NCBI GenBank assembly: GCA_003278095.1 | Contig: QCHB01000003.1 | Location: 1-64,000, forward strand | Direction: 5' to 3' | DNA length: 64,000 nt | Source: SAR116 cluster bacterium AG-390-L20 | GTDB lineage: Bacteria; Pseudomonadota; Alphaproteobacteria; Puniceispirillales; Marisalimonadaceae | Shown here: piece by piece, positions 48,718 through 56,529 of the stretch | Position numbering within the stretch: the first letter of the stretch is position 1 | Layout of the letters: the number at the start of each line of letters is the position of its first letter | Made by a program: the position numbers and the translations under genes | The notes under the pieces: model-generated | What the model saw: the letters and a program-made list of their open reading frames with translations, nothing else | Database searches by the model: none | What the model was told of the DNA's origin: nothing

Positions 48718-49868
48718 TTTAATTCTCCTTTTTTTAAAAATTCAGATAGAGGTATTGTTTGACTTTTAATAACTCGATCAGAGGGTAGAAGTTTTTTATT
48801 AATTTGTAAATCTTGCTTTAAGCCAAATAAAAAAGGGTACCATTCTCTTGACAACTCACCTTTCCATTTCCATAAAAGATAATCTATTACTTCTATATCT
48901 TCTCTATTAATCTTAACAGATTGAATGGATGGATTTGAACCAAAGTCTGGCATTAAAAAAAATTTTTTAATTTTAAGAAATAATTCTGGGACGCCATGAG
49001 TGTAGATTATAATTTCCCACTGTCGTGTTGAAAGTTTTCTAATAACACTTCTTCCAAATATATCTAAAATTAGAAGATCTGTCTTTATCATACCTGTTGG
49101 GTTAATCATTATGTTTTTTAAATTTTCTCTCCCTGAAGTGGGCCCTATAAAAAAACGTCTTGGACAATAATCATTTGCATAAAAGTTATCCCAGATGATT
49201 ATCTCATTTGATAAGACTTTATTTATTTTTTCATAATTTTTCATATCTTTACTAACTATGTTTTTTCCGGAATAAAATATTCTTTGGTTAGGGTTTATGG
49301 TTTTGCTTAAATCTTTCAAATAAGAAGGCTCATCCTCTATTAATTCATCTGCATAAATTCTAGGTACAAAAAAAATATTCTGTCCTAATTCATCTGAAAG
49401 TTTGTTAGCCAAAATACCGTGATATGTTCCTTCAGATATATTGTCACCAAACTTTTTTTTAAAATTGTTAGGAATATCGTCTAAAAGCAAAACTATAGAT
49501 TTTGCTCCATCAGCAAGTAATTGTTTGGCTTTATCTAAAAGTGCTTGAAAATCAGAGTTTGTACTCTTTTTTTTGTTACAAATTAATTCTTTAAAATTAA
49601 AATCTAGTCCGGGAGCAATTCCAGCAATAACATCTATCTGATTTTTTTTACTAAATTCTGTAAATCTTCTAAAACTAAGGCGCCATTTTTTACTATATTT
49701 TTTTCTCCAACAAAATCTATGACAAACATCTTCTTTGGGAGCGTATAAATAAGTATTCATTTTATTTTTATAAAGTGATTTAATTATAAGATTTCTATTT
49801 TTCCAAGATAAAATTTTTCCATAATAACCTTCTATATATCCGATTATATTATTTTCAATGTTTTTCAT
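48714..49868 (-). CDS. GH84-type beta-N-acetylglucosaminidase, apparently cytosolic
   Basis: The 384-residue protein is recognised as GH84 (NagJ/O-GlcNAcase family). IIGYIEGYYGKILSW matches the first barrel strand. NTYLYAPKEDVCHRFCWRKKY matches the substrate loop. The catalytic pair Asp130-Asp131 in VLLLDDIPNNF supports substrate-assisted hydrolysis of beta-GlcNAc, and IIIWDNFYANDYCP is the later aspartate/asparagine region. It has no signal peptide and only the catalytic domain plus a short C-terminal region, unlike secreted GH84 toxins. Among anmK, murQ and ampG, its likely job is to split GlcNAc from anhydroMurNAc, the role of NagZ elsewhere; this is inference. It overlaps the dehydrogenase gene by 4 bases. 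Confidence 0.85.
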   Translation of the reverse strand: MKNIENNIIGYIEGYYGKILSWKNRNLIIKSLYKNKMNTYLYAPKEDVCHRFCWRKKYSKKWRLSFRRFTEFSKKNQIDVIAGIAPGLDFNFKELICNKKKSTNSDFQALLDKAKQLLADGAKSIVLLLDDIPNNFKKKFGDNISEGTYHGILANKLSDELGQNIFFVPRIYADELIEDEPSYLKDLSKTINPNQRIFYSGKNIVSKDMKNYEKINKVLSNEIIIWDNFYANDYCPRRFFIGPTSGRENLKNIMINPTGMIKTDLLILDIFGRSVIRKLSTRQWEIIIYTHGVPELFLKIKKFFLMPDFGSNPSIQSVKINREDIEVIDYLLWKWKGELSREWYPFLFGLKQDLQINKKLLPSDRVIKSQTIPLSEFLKKGELK

Positions 49869-49924
49869 TTGAAATCTTTTTAAATATAGGAATAGTATAT
49901 TAGCTTAATTGGGAGAAAAATATA

Positions 49925-50614
49925 ATGAAAATTTTAGCACTCGGCGCTCATCCAGATGATATTGAGATTTTTATGTATGGTTTACTTTCTATTTATAAAA
50001 AAGAAGGAAATGAAGTTTATACAATGATTGCTACTGATGGTGCAAAAGGAGGCCTTTTGGGAGATAAAACATTAGTTCAGAAAAGAGCAAAAGAGGCCAT
50101 TAATGGTTTAAAAAAAATATCTGTACCAACCTTTTTAAATCTTCCAGATGGTAGATTAGGAGAAGAACAAGTACATCAAAAAACTATTAAAGAAAATATA
50201 TTAAAAATTATGCCTGATTTAATTATTACTCATGCTCAAAACGATTATCATACTGATCATAGATCTTTGTCTCTACTTACAACTAGTGCAGTTAGTCATT
50301 ATATACCAATTTTATTTTGTGATACTTTGATGGGAGTTAATTTTTTTCCTAACTATTATGTTGATATAACAGATCATTATGAATCTAAAAAAGAAGCTGT
50401 TCTAAAACATAAAACTCAAAACCCTCAAAGATTTTTAGACTTATTTAAGTTAATGAACTCATATAGAGCTGCCCAGTGTAATGCACCAAAAGGCAAATAC
50501 GCAGAAGCATATTGCTTTACACCGTCATTTCCTTTTATAGATATAAAAGGAATATTACCTCCTTCTTTTAAATTAAGACCTTTTCATATAGAAAATCAAA
50601 ATGGTTTCTTATGA
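49925..50614 (+). CDS. PIG-L/LmbE-family zinc deacetylase
   Basis: The 229-residue enzyme has the zinc motif GAHPDDIE (His9, Asp12) and the second metal motif YHTDHRS (His112), the LmbE/PIG-L signature of N-acetylglucosamine deacetylases. VYTMIATDGAKGG and SYRAAQCNAPKGKYAEAY are also typical. There is no signal peptide. Its position between the GH84 gene and anmK suggests it deacetylates a GlcNAc-type product of wall recycling, possibly replacing NagA, although this family also acts on bacillithiol-like or lipid precursors. Its 3' end overlaps the convergent anmK gene by 6 bases. Confidence 0.87.
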   Translation: MKILALGAHPDDIEIFMYGLLSIYKKEGNEVYTMIATDGAKGGLLGDKTLVQKRAKEAINGLKKISVPTFLNLPDGRLGEEQVHQKTIKENILKIMPDLIITHAQNDYHTDHRSLSLLTTSAVSHYIPILFCDTLMGVNFFPNYYVDITDHYESKKEAVLKHKTQNPQRFLDLFKLMNSYRAAQCNAPKGKYAEAYCFTPSFPFIDIKGILPPSFKLRPFHIENQNGFL

Positions 50615-51700
50615 ACCTTTATATAATGATCCTCCTGATGAGGGTTTTGAAACTCCAGTTGTTAGAGGAAATGTAAACGGAAGTTGGTAAACAGACCTAG
50701 CTGATAAATAAGCAATTAATTCGGCTTCTATATAATCAAACTTAATGTCTAATTGTTTTTCATTAAAAATATTTATATTTAATTTATTTTTTAAGCGATT
50801 AATTAAATAAGTATTTCTATATCCACCACCAGTAACTATAAAATTATTAATTTTTTTAGGTAAAAAACTTAAACTAGCTGAAATTGAATCTAGAGTAAAC
50901 TCAGTTAATGTAGCCATAACATCAAATGCAGAATACTCTTTTTCAATTAATTGTTTATAATGACTAATAAATGAAAGCCTATCAAGTGACTTTGGAGGTG
51001 GTTTTTTAAAAAATTCATTCTGTAAAAAAACTTTAATTTCTTCCTTAATTGGTGTCCCTTTAGAGGCAAATTTACCGTCCTTATCATAATTTTTATTAAA
51101 ATGAGTAAACGAATAGTTGTCCATTAATGCATTCCCAGGCCCAGTATCAAAACCAATTAATTTCTTGCCATCCCAGTATGTTAAATTAGAAACACCACCT
51201 ATATTTAGTATACAAGATGGCAGTTCTAAATTACTTTTTTCAATTATAAATTGATGATAAATAGGTGCTATTGGTGCTCCTTGCCCTCCTAAAACCATAT
51301 CATTAGATCTAAAATCAAAAATAACATCCTTATTAAGCAATTTGGCCAACATTTGGGGGTCACCTAATTGAACAGAAGTCTTATTCTCTGGGTCATGAAA
51401 AATTGTTTGTCCGTGAAAACCTATCAAATCACATGTTTCAATTATATCTAAGTCTTTCAAAGCTAGATAATGTTGGTTAGTTACAAACTCGTTTAAGTGC
51501 TGTTTTCTTTTTAAATTAAAGTCTAAATCTTTACTTAAAATACTCATCAAAAACTTTTTAGTGTTATCAGTATATTCATAAAAATAATTTTTATCTTGCC
51601 TTATTAAATCTAACCCATTTGTTCTAACTAAACTAATATCAATCCCATCCATACTGGTTCCGGTCATAAGACCCACAATATTTAAATACTCATATTTCAA
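50609..51700 (-). CDS. anmK: Anhydro-N-acetylmuramic acid kinase AnmK
   Basis: AnmK opens the 1,6-anhydro ring of anhydroMurNAc and phosphorylates it, giving MurNAc-6-phosphate. The 363-residue length is normal. It shows GLMTGTSMDGIDISLV at the N terminus, DLIGFHGQTIFHDP, VQLGDPQMLA, FDFRSNDMVLGGQGAPI, LNIGGVSNLT and the ATP/active-site motif GFDTGPGNALMD with Asp185. VTGGGYRNTYLINRL is near the C terminus. The start is a TTG at 51700 behind AGG at 7 bases. It is divergent from murQ, its pathway partner, with 44 bases between. Confidence 0.95.
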   Translation of the reverse strand: MKYEYLNIVGLMTGTSMDGIDISLVRTNGLDLIRQDKNYFYEYTDNTKKFLMSILSKDLDFNLKRKQHLNEFVTNQHYLALKDLDIIETCDLIGFHGQTIFHDPENKTSVQLGDPQMLAKLLNKDVIFDFRSNDMVLGGQGAPIAPIYHQFIIEKSNLELPSCILNIGGVSNLTYWDGKKLIGFDTGPGNALMDNYSFTHFNKNYDKDGKFASKGTPIKEEIKVFLQNEFFKKPPPKSLDRLSFISHYKQLIEKEYSAFDVMATLTEFTLDSISASLSFLPKKINNFIVTGGGYRNTYLINRLKNKLNINIFNEKQLDIKFDYIEAELIAYLSARSVYQLPFTFPLTTGVSKPSSGGSLYKGS

Positions 51701-51744
51701 AAAAATACCTTTTTAATTTTTTAAAAAAACATATAGTTTGTTTT

Positions 51745-52488
51745 ATGAGACAAAATATACCTAAAACAGAGCGAGTATTCCAAAATAGTAAACCTATTGA
51801 TAAATTGAATATTTTTGATGGTATTACATTAATTGTTAATGAGCAAAAAAAAGCTGCGCTAGAAGTGAAAAAAGCTGCAATATCAATTAGGTTCGCAATA
51901 AATGAAATTTCAAAACATTTATCGTCTAGTAAAACTGGGCGATTAATTTACGTTGGAGCAGGTACATCAGGTAGAATAGGTGTGCAAGATGGTGTTGAAC
52001 TTTTTCCAACATTTAATTGGCCTAAGAAACGTTTGGATTTCATTATAGCGGGAGGAAATAAAGCTATTATAGAAACAGTTGAAAACGCAGAGGACTGCAC
52101 TTCAGAAGCTTTTAAATCAGTTATAAATAAAAAAATTAATTCTAAAGATGTTGTTATTTGTCTTGCAGCAAGTGGCAATACACCTTTTACGTGTAAAGTT
52201 ATTGAAGAGTCATTTAATCAAGATGCCTTAACCATTGCAATTAGCAATAATCCAAAAGGTAATATACTAAAATTTGGAAAAATTAATATTATCCTTGATA
52301 CAAAAGCAGAAGTTATAGCAGGATCAACAAGATTAAAAGCAGGGACTGCACAAAAAATTTGTTTAAATGCAATTTCTTCAATGGTAATGATAAAATTGGG
52401 TAGAGTAAAGAACGGAATTATGAGTGAAATGGTTCCAACGAACGAGAAGTTAAGAAAAAGAAAAAAATTTTTTCAAATCAAAAATTAA
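51745..52488 (+). CDS. murQ: MurNAc-6-phosphate etherase MurQ, short form
   Basis: MurQ removes D-lactate from MurNAc-6-phosphate, giving GlcNAc-6-phosphate. The SIS-domain motif LIYVGAGTSGRIGVQDGVE contains Glu85, matching the catalytic acid. FIIAGGNKAIIETVENAEDC contains Glu113 or its neighbour as the second glutamate. KAGTAQKICLNAISSMVMIKLGRVKNGIMSEM and PTNEKLRKR complete the core. At 247 residues it stops where E. coli MurQ (about 298) continues into a C-terminal helical region; that part is missing without visible frameshift. It converges on the NlpC/P60 gene with 18 bases between stops. Confidence 0.92.
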   Translation: MRQNIPKTERVFQNSKPIDKLNIFDGITLIVNEQKKAALEVKKAAISIRFAINEISKHLSSSKTGRLIYVGAGTSGRIGVQDGVELFPTFNWPKKRLDFIIAGGNKAIIETVENAEDCTSEAFKSVINKKINSKDVVICLAASGNTPFTCKVIEESFNQDALTIAISNNPKGNILKFGKINIILDTKAEVIAGSTRLKAGTAQKICLNAISSMVMIKLGRVKNGIMSEMVPTNEKLRKRKKFFQIKN

Positions 52489-52506
52489 CTTTATTCATTT
52501 AAAAAA

Positions 52507-53265
52507 TTATTTATTAAAATCCATCATTTTAATTATGGGATTTTTTTCCCCCATTCTGAAAATTATTTCCTTAAGAGGTTCAATAATAGTTTTCATATGG
52601 TAAGCATTAGCGTGAATACAATTTAATTTATCAACCATTATTCCAACATGCCCTTCCCAAAAAACCACCGATCCTCTGTCCAATTTCTTTACATCATTAA
52701 TTATTTCTTTATCAATATTAACTTGATCAGTAGTATTTCTAGGAATTTTTTGTCCGAAAGTCTCATAAGAAATTTGAAGAAGGGCAGAGCAATCAATTCC
52801 TAAAGTATCCCTTCCGCCCCATTTGTAAGGTGTTTCCAAAAGACTTTCTGATATAAAAACCCAATCTTTAGTAATATTATTAATATTTGATATGTGCTTA
52901 ATGGGTACGAACCCAGTTTTATAAGGATATTTAGAAGGTAAAAAAATTTCTGCCCAATTATTTTCCATTTGTTTTACTGACAATTTAGATCCAAGAGGAA
53001 GATAAATTATAGAGTTAGATTTTTCACTCTTTCTCTCTAAAACAAATGTTCTTTTTGATAATACTCTATGTGTAATAGTTTTAAAATTACACAAACTTTC
53101 ACTTTTCACCCAACCTTGGTAATTATCTGAAAATAATTTGCAAAAAGTCCACTCTAAATAATGATCTAAAGTTTCAACTTGTTCACCAAATAAGCATTCA
53201 GTTTCTAACGGTAAGGCTATAGAAGGCTTGGATCTCATACCAATAGATGGTTCTGCAACTATCAT
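52507..53265 (-). CDS. SH3-NlpC/P60 cysteine peptidase, apparently cytosolic
   Basis: The 252-residue enzyme has two N-terminal bacterial SH3-like segments (about residues 1-125). The NlpC/P60 domain that follows carries Cys159 in GIDCSALLQ, His206 in FWEGHVGIM and His218 in CIHANAYH. Such enzymes cut the D-gamma-glutamyl-diaminopimelate bond of wall peptides. There is no signal peptide. The ORF track starts at 53286, inside the upstream amidase gene. The ATG at 53265 overlaps that gene's TGA as ATGA and gives a protein that begins directly with the SH3 domain (MIVAEPSIGMRSKPS), so I prefer it. It is coupled to the amidase. Confidence 0.9.
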   Translation of the reverse strand: MIVAEPSIGMRSKPSIALPLETECLFGEQVETLDHYLEWTFCKLFSDNYQGWVKSESLCNFKTITHRVLSKRTFVLERKSEKSNSIIYLPLGSKLSVKQMENNWAEIFLPSKYPYKTGFVPIKHISNINNITKDWVFISESLLETPYKWGGRDTLGIDCSALLQISYETFGQKIPRNTTDQVNIDKEIINDVKKLDRGSVVFWEGHVGIMVDKLNCIHANAYHMKTIIEPLKEIIFRMGEKNPIIKMMDFNK

Positions 53266-53666
53266 AATTTCAGATTTTTTGACCATTTGATTACATTAAA
53301 ATTTGGACATGTTTTTTTAGTATTATTATCATCGCAATGACCAATAATTATAGCTCCAGGGTAAGATTTTTTCCATTTCTTTAAAATTTTTTCCAATGAT
53401 ATAAATTGTTTTTTTGTAAATTTATTACGCCCTATCAAACATACCCCTAAGCTTGTCTGATTTTTACCTTTTACATGAGCACCAATCCAATACTCTGGAC
53501 GACCATTTTCAACTTTTCCTGATCTTAGTATAACTTTGTGATATCCTATTCCGTCCCAGCCAAAGCCTAGATGCATATTATGTATATAACTTGCATCTAT
53601 GTTATTATTGTTCGGTGTATCAGAACAATGTACAACAAGCAATTTTATGTCTGACTTAAAAAGCAT
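53262..53666 (-). CDS. T7-lysozyme-like N-acetylmuramoyl-L-alanine amidase
   Basis: The 134-residue Amidase_2 domain resembles phage T7 lysozyme more than AmpD. Zinc ligands are His13 (LLVVHCSDT), His110 (IIIGHCDD) and Cys120 (TKKTCPNF); Tyr42 (GIGYHKVI) and Lys118 occupy the T7 catalytic positions. SHAKG-like GAHVKGKNQTSLGVCLIG is also shared. There is no signal peptide. It overlaps the NlpC/P60 gene by 4 bases, so both ends of the stem peptide are probably attacked by one operon. Acting in the cytosol it could play the AmpD role. It has no phage neighbours. Confidence 0.9.
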   Translation of the reverse strand: MLFKSDIKLLVVHCSDTPNNNNIDASYIHNMHLGFGWDGIGYHKVILRSGKVENGRPEYWIGAHVKGKNQTSLGVCLIGRNKFTKKQFISLEKILKKWKKSYPGAIIIGHCDDNNTKKTCPNFNVIKWSKNLKL

Positions 53667-53760
53667 ATTTCTTTTTAAAATTATTATTTTAAAATATTGT
53701 ATTATTTATACGTATTATAGAAAAGATTTTATCATGATCCAACATTAAAAAATTTTAATT

Positions 53761-54765
53761 TTATAAATTATCTATAAATTTATTAAAAGCAATTTTGTAA
53801 TTACAATTTTGATTCACCCAACTCCAACCATTAAGTGCAATTTTTCTTCGTAAGGGATAATTACTTTCTAAATCTAATAATTTTTTTCCCCATTCTTCTA
53901 TCAAATCTACCTTTACATAGTGTATTTTGTCTTCCAAACCGTATTCAGATAAATTTTTATTTGTAATTACCGGTAATCCATAACTCATCATTGAAAATAT
54001 TTTTACATTTCTTCCTGTGCCCTCAAAAATTGGCGCAAGGCCAATTTGTGCATTTAAAAAATGTTTTTTTTGTAAACTTGGAGAAAAAGAAAACTTTGGG
54101 AAATTAGAATTTAATTTTGAACCAACAATCTTCACTTTTTTGTTTAAAAAGAATGTTTGGTAATTTTTAAAAAAAGCTTCTATAGAAATAGAATTTTGTT
54201 TCCAATTACTACCTATAAAAAAATAATTAAATTCTCTAGAAGAAGAATATAAGAATTTATGAATGCGAACAGGTGTTGGCGTATACACTAGTTTTTCTTT
54301 TTTGATACCATTATTGACAAGGTATTCCTTTTCATAATTGGCGAAATCAATGATATAAGTACAACATGATAATAAATTTATTTCTTGATTGTCAGTCATA
54401 ACTGACTCATCTCTAAATTTATTATTTTCAAAATACTTTTTTCTGAAATGATATAGATCGTGACAAACTAAAACAATTGGTGTTTTACTATTAAAAAAAA
54501 TATCTTCATATATTTTCAATAATTTAGTTGTGTTTACAAAAATATATTTTGGTGATTTTTTTTTTATATATATTTTTATTTTCTTACTAAAAACTTCATC
54601 ATACTTAAGATTAAATACTGGATCAATATCGTTTGAATTATCAATTTTTAAAAAATGTACTTTGAACTTACTTTTGAGGGACAAATATAATAAAAAAACA
54701 GTATTCTGAAAACCACTTCTAACTGGTTTAAGTTTTTTTATAGAAATTATAAGGATATTATCCAT
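53761..54765 (-). CDS. Glycosyltransferase (GT-B, GT4-like)
   Basis: The 334-residue protein has weak but consistent GT-B features: NYFFIGSNWKQNSISIEAF at the start of the donor domain, FPKFSFSPSLQKKHFLNAQIGLAPIFEGTGRNVKIFSMMSYGLPVI as the nucleotide-sugar region, and YPLRRKIALNGWSWVNQN near the end. It is very lysine-rich and AT-rich, like the rest of this operon. Acceptor and donor are unknown. It is the last glycan gene of the minus-strand surface operon and overlaps the Gfo/Idh/MocA gene by 8 bases. The 94 bases between it and the amidase hold nothing recognisable. Confidence 0.75.
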   Translation of the reverse strand: MDNILIISIKKLKPVRSGFQNTVFLLYLSLKSKFKVHFLKIDNSNDIDPVFNLKYDEVFSKKIKIYIKKKSPKYIFVNTTKLLKIYEDIFFNSKTPIVLVCHDLYHFRKKYFENNKFRDESVMTDNQEINLLSCCTYIIDFANYEKEYLVNNGIKKEKLVYTPTPVRIHKFLYSSSREFNYFFIGSNWKQNSISIEAFFKNYQTFFLNKKVKIVGSKLNSNFPKFSFSPSLQKKHFLNAQIGLAPIFEGTGRNVKIFSMMSYGLPVITNKNLSEYGLEDKIHYVKVDLIEEWGKKLLDLESNYPLRRKIALNGWSWVNQNCNYKIAFNKFIDNL

Positions 54766-55774
54766 AGGAGTATATTTTAGATGTCAATTCCATAGTATCT
54801 AACGCCTCACCAAAAAAACATGGTTTTTGCTCACAATCAAATCCTAATAAACATTTTAAAATATTTTCTAACTCACTTTCAAAAACGTCCTCACCAAGAG
54901 ATTGGCTAACAATTTGTTCAGTATCGATTTGGTTATTAAAGACAGAACTTTCCCACGACCACCTCTTACCTGTTCTATATACTTGTTTGCCATAATGGCT
55001 TCCTCTGCCATTAATAATTCCATATCCATTATTGCCAAAAATAGAAATTTCAAATGAACTTCTCCACTTAAGAATAGATATATTTAAATGAATTAGAGGT
55101 ATTTTCTTAGATTCAAATAGTAAATTACATTGTTCTTCAATTCCGGTTTTCCAAAAATTCATACTAGTTAAGTGTTTTGCAACTATATTTATTTTACTAC
55201 CTACAAAAAGTTGCATTAAATTTATAACATGTATTCCAGGATCAATAATGACACCTCCTCCAGCCTTTTCTTTATTAATTTTCCATGAATTTTTTATTTT
55301 CGAACTATGGCCATGACCCATACTAATATTAAGAGAATTTATTTCACCAAATTTACAATCTTCAAGATCTTTTAAAAGAGCACTAATACCTTTAAAATAA
55401 CGATAGTTAAGGCCTACAAATATATTTTGATTTTTATTTTTCAAATCCCTTATCTTTTTAGCTTCATTAAAGTTTATACCCAGTGGTTTTTCAACAAGAA
55501 TTGAACATGATGGTTTTGATACTAAAATATCTTTTATGTATTCATAAATTAGATAATGTGGAGTACCTATTATGAAAAAACTTGCCATAGTATTTTTAAA
55601 AAATTGTCTATCAATTTTAGTTTCGCAAATAATTTTTTTACCATTCCAATCAATAGAGGCAACTGTTGGATCATAAAATCCGATAACATTAAGCTCAAAT
55701 TTTACTTTAAGTTTTTTTATGGCCCTTAACCTATGATGACCCATATTACCCATTCCTATAAAAAAAATATTCAT
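54758..55774 (-). CDS. Gfo/Idh/MocA-family sugar oxidoreductase
   Basis: The 338-residue NAD(P)-dependent protein has an N-terminal Rossmann motif IFFIGMGNMGHHRLRAI and the family hallmark VEKPLGINFNEAKKIRDL around the catalytic lysine. The second active-site region is GGVIIDPGIHVINLMQLFVG, with the conserved D-x-x-x-H. Members in polysaccharide loci oxidise or reduce nucleotide-sugars. It starts with a 4-base ATGA overlap with the SDR gene upstream, and the two may act in succession on the same sugar. Confidence 0.88.
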   Translation of the reverse strand: MNIFFIGMGNMGHHRLRAIKKLKVKFELNVIGFYDPTVASIDWNGKKIICETKIDRQFFKNTMASFFIIGTPHYLIYEYIKDILVSKPSCSILVEKPLGINFNEAKKIRDLKNKNQNIFVGLNYRYFKGISALLKDLEDCKFGEINSLNISMGHGHSSKIKNSWKINKEKAGGGVIIDPGIHVINLMQLFVGSKINIVAKHLTSMNFWKTGIEEQCNLLFESKKIPLIHLNISILKWRSSFEISIFGNNGYGIINGRGSHYGKQVYRTGKRWSWESSVFNNQIDTEQIVSQSLGEDVFESELENILKCLLGFDCEQKPCFFGEALDTMELTSKIYSYG

Positions 55775-56529
55775 TCGATTCTTCTTAATTTAAGGTAGTT
55801 TTCATCAATATTATTAAATATTTTGTCTTTATTATCTCTAATATGGATTAGTTTGCCGTTTAAGCTTTTACTATTATTTTCCAAATAATATTTTATAAAA
55901 TCACATACTTCACTCTTTGAAGTTTTTGTTCCTACTTCTGTTTGTTCAAGAACTTTTTCTAGCATTTTAGTCTCAATTGCTCCAGGAGCTATTGCAAATA
56001 TATTAAATCCATAATTTTCATACTGTATTGACAAATTTTCTACAGTTCTCACTATTGCAGCTTTACTTGCAGAATAAGCTGGAAAGGTTGGAAAAGGATT
56101 GGCTGCTCCCCCACCTGATAAAAATATTATGTTTTTTTCTTTTTTTATTCTTTTTAATGGTTCAATAAAAAAATTAAATATCTCTAAATGAGAAAATAAA
56201 TTAATATTAAAAACTTTTTTCCATTCATCTATATTTGTTTTTGTACTAAAATTTTCAATATATCCAGCACAAAAAATCAAATGTATGTTGGAAAAAGATT
56301 TAAAGTTAATTTTGTTTTGGAATAATGAAAAATCAATTTTATTTTCAAGGTCTAATATTAAATAATCTGAGGCAAGAGGATTAGACTGGTTTATGGTGTC
56401 AGATTTTTTTTTACAGTTTTTCGATTTAGAAATCAAAAGGATAAAATATTTTTTTGATAGTTTTTCAGCTAAATAAGCTCCTATTCCCTGACCTGCGCCA
56501 GTAATAACTAATAATTCTTTTTTTTTCAT
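55771..56529 (-). CDS. Short-chain dehydrogenase/reductase
   Basis: The 252-residue SDR has the cofactor motif VITGAGQGIGAYLAEKL, the serine before FLSGGGAANPF, and the catalytic YSASK in FPAYSASKAAIVRTVENL. IAPGAIETKML follows as expected. Its position between a nucleotidyltransferase and a Gfo/Idh/MocA protein suggests modification of an activated sugar such as a nonulosonate or heptose. The substrate cannot be derived from sequence. It has 4-base overlaps with both neighbours, so it is tightly coupled. Confidence 0.88.
   Translation of the reverse strand: MKKKELLVITGAGQGIGAYLAEKLSKKYFILLISKSKNCKKKSDTINQSNPLASDYLILDLENKIDFSLFQNKINFKSFSNIHLIFCAGYIENFSTKTNIDEWKKVFNINLFSHLEIFNFFIEPLKRIKKEKNIIFLSGGGAANPFPTFPAYSASKAAIVRTVENLSIQYENYGFNIFAIAPGAIETKMLEKVLEQTEVGTKTSKSEVCDFIKYYLENNSKSLNGKLIHIRDNKDKIFNNIDENYLKLRRIE

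Noticed and set aside
53262-53666. Possibility that the T7-lysozyme-like amidase marks a prophage remnant.
   Set aside because: There are no integrase, structural, terminase or lysis partners nearby, and it is coupled to an NlpC/P60 gene in a recycling context.
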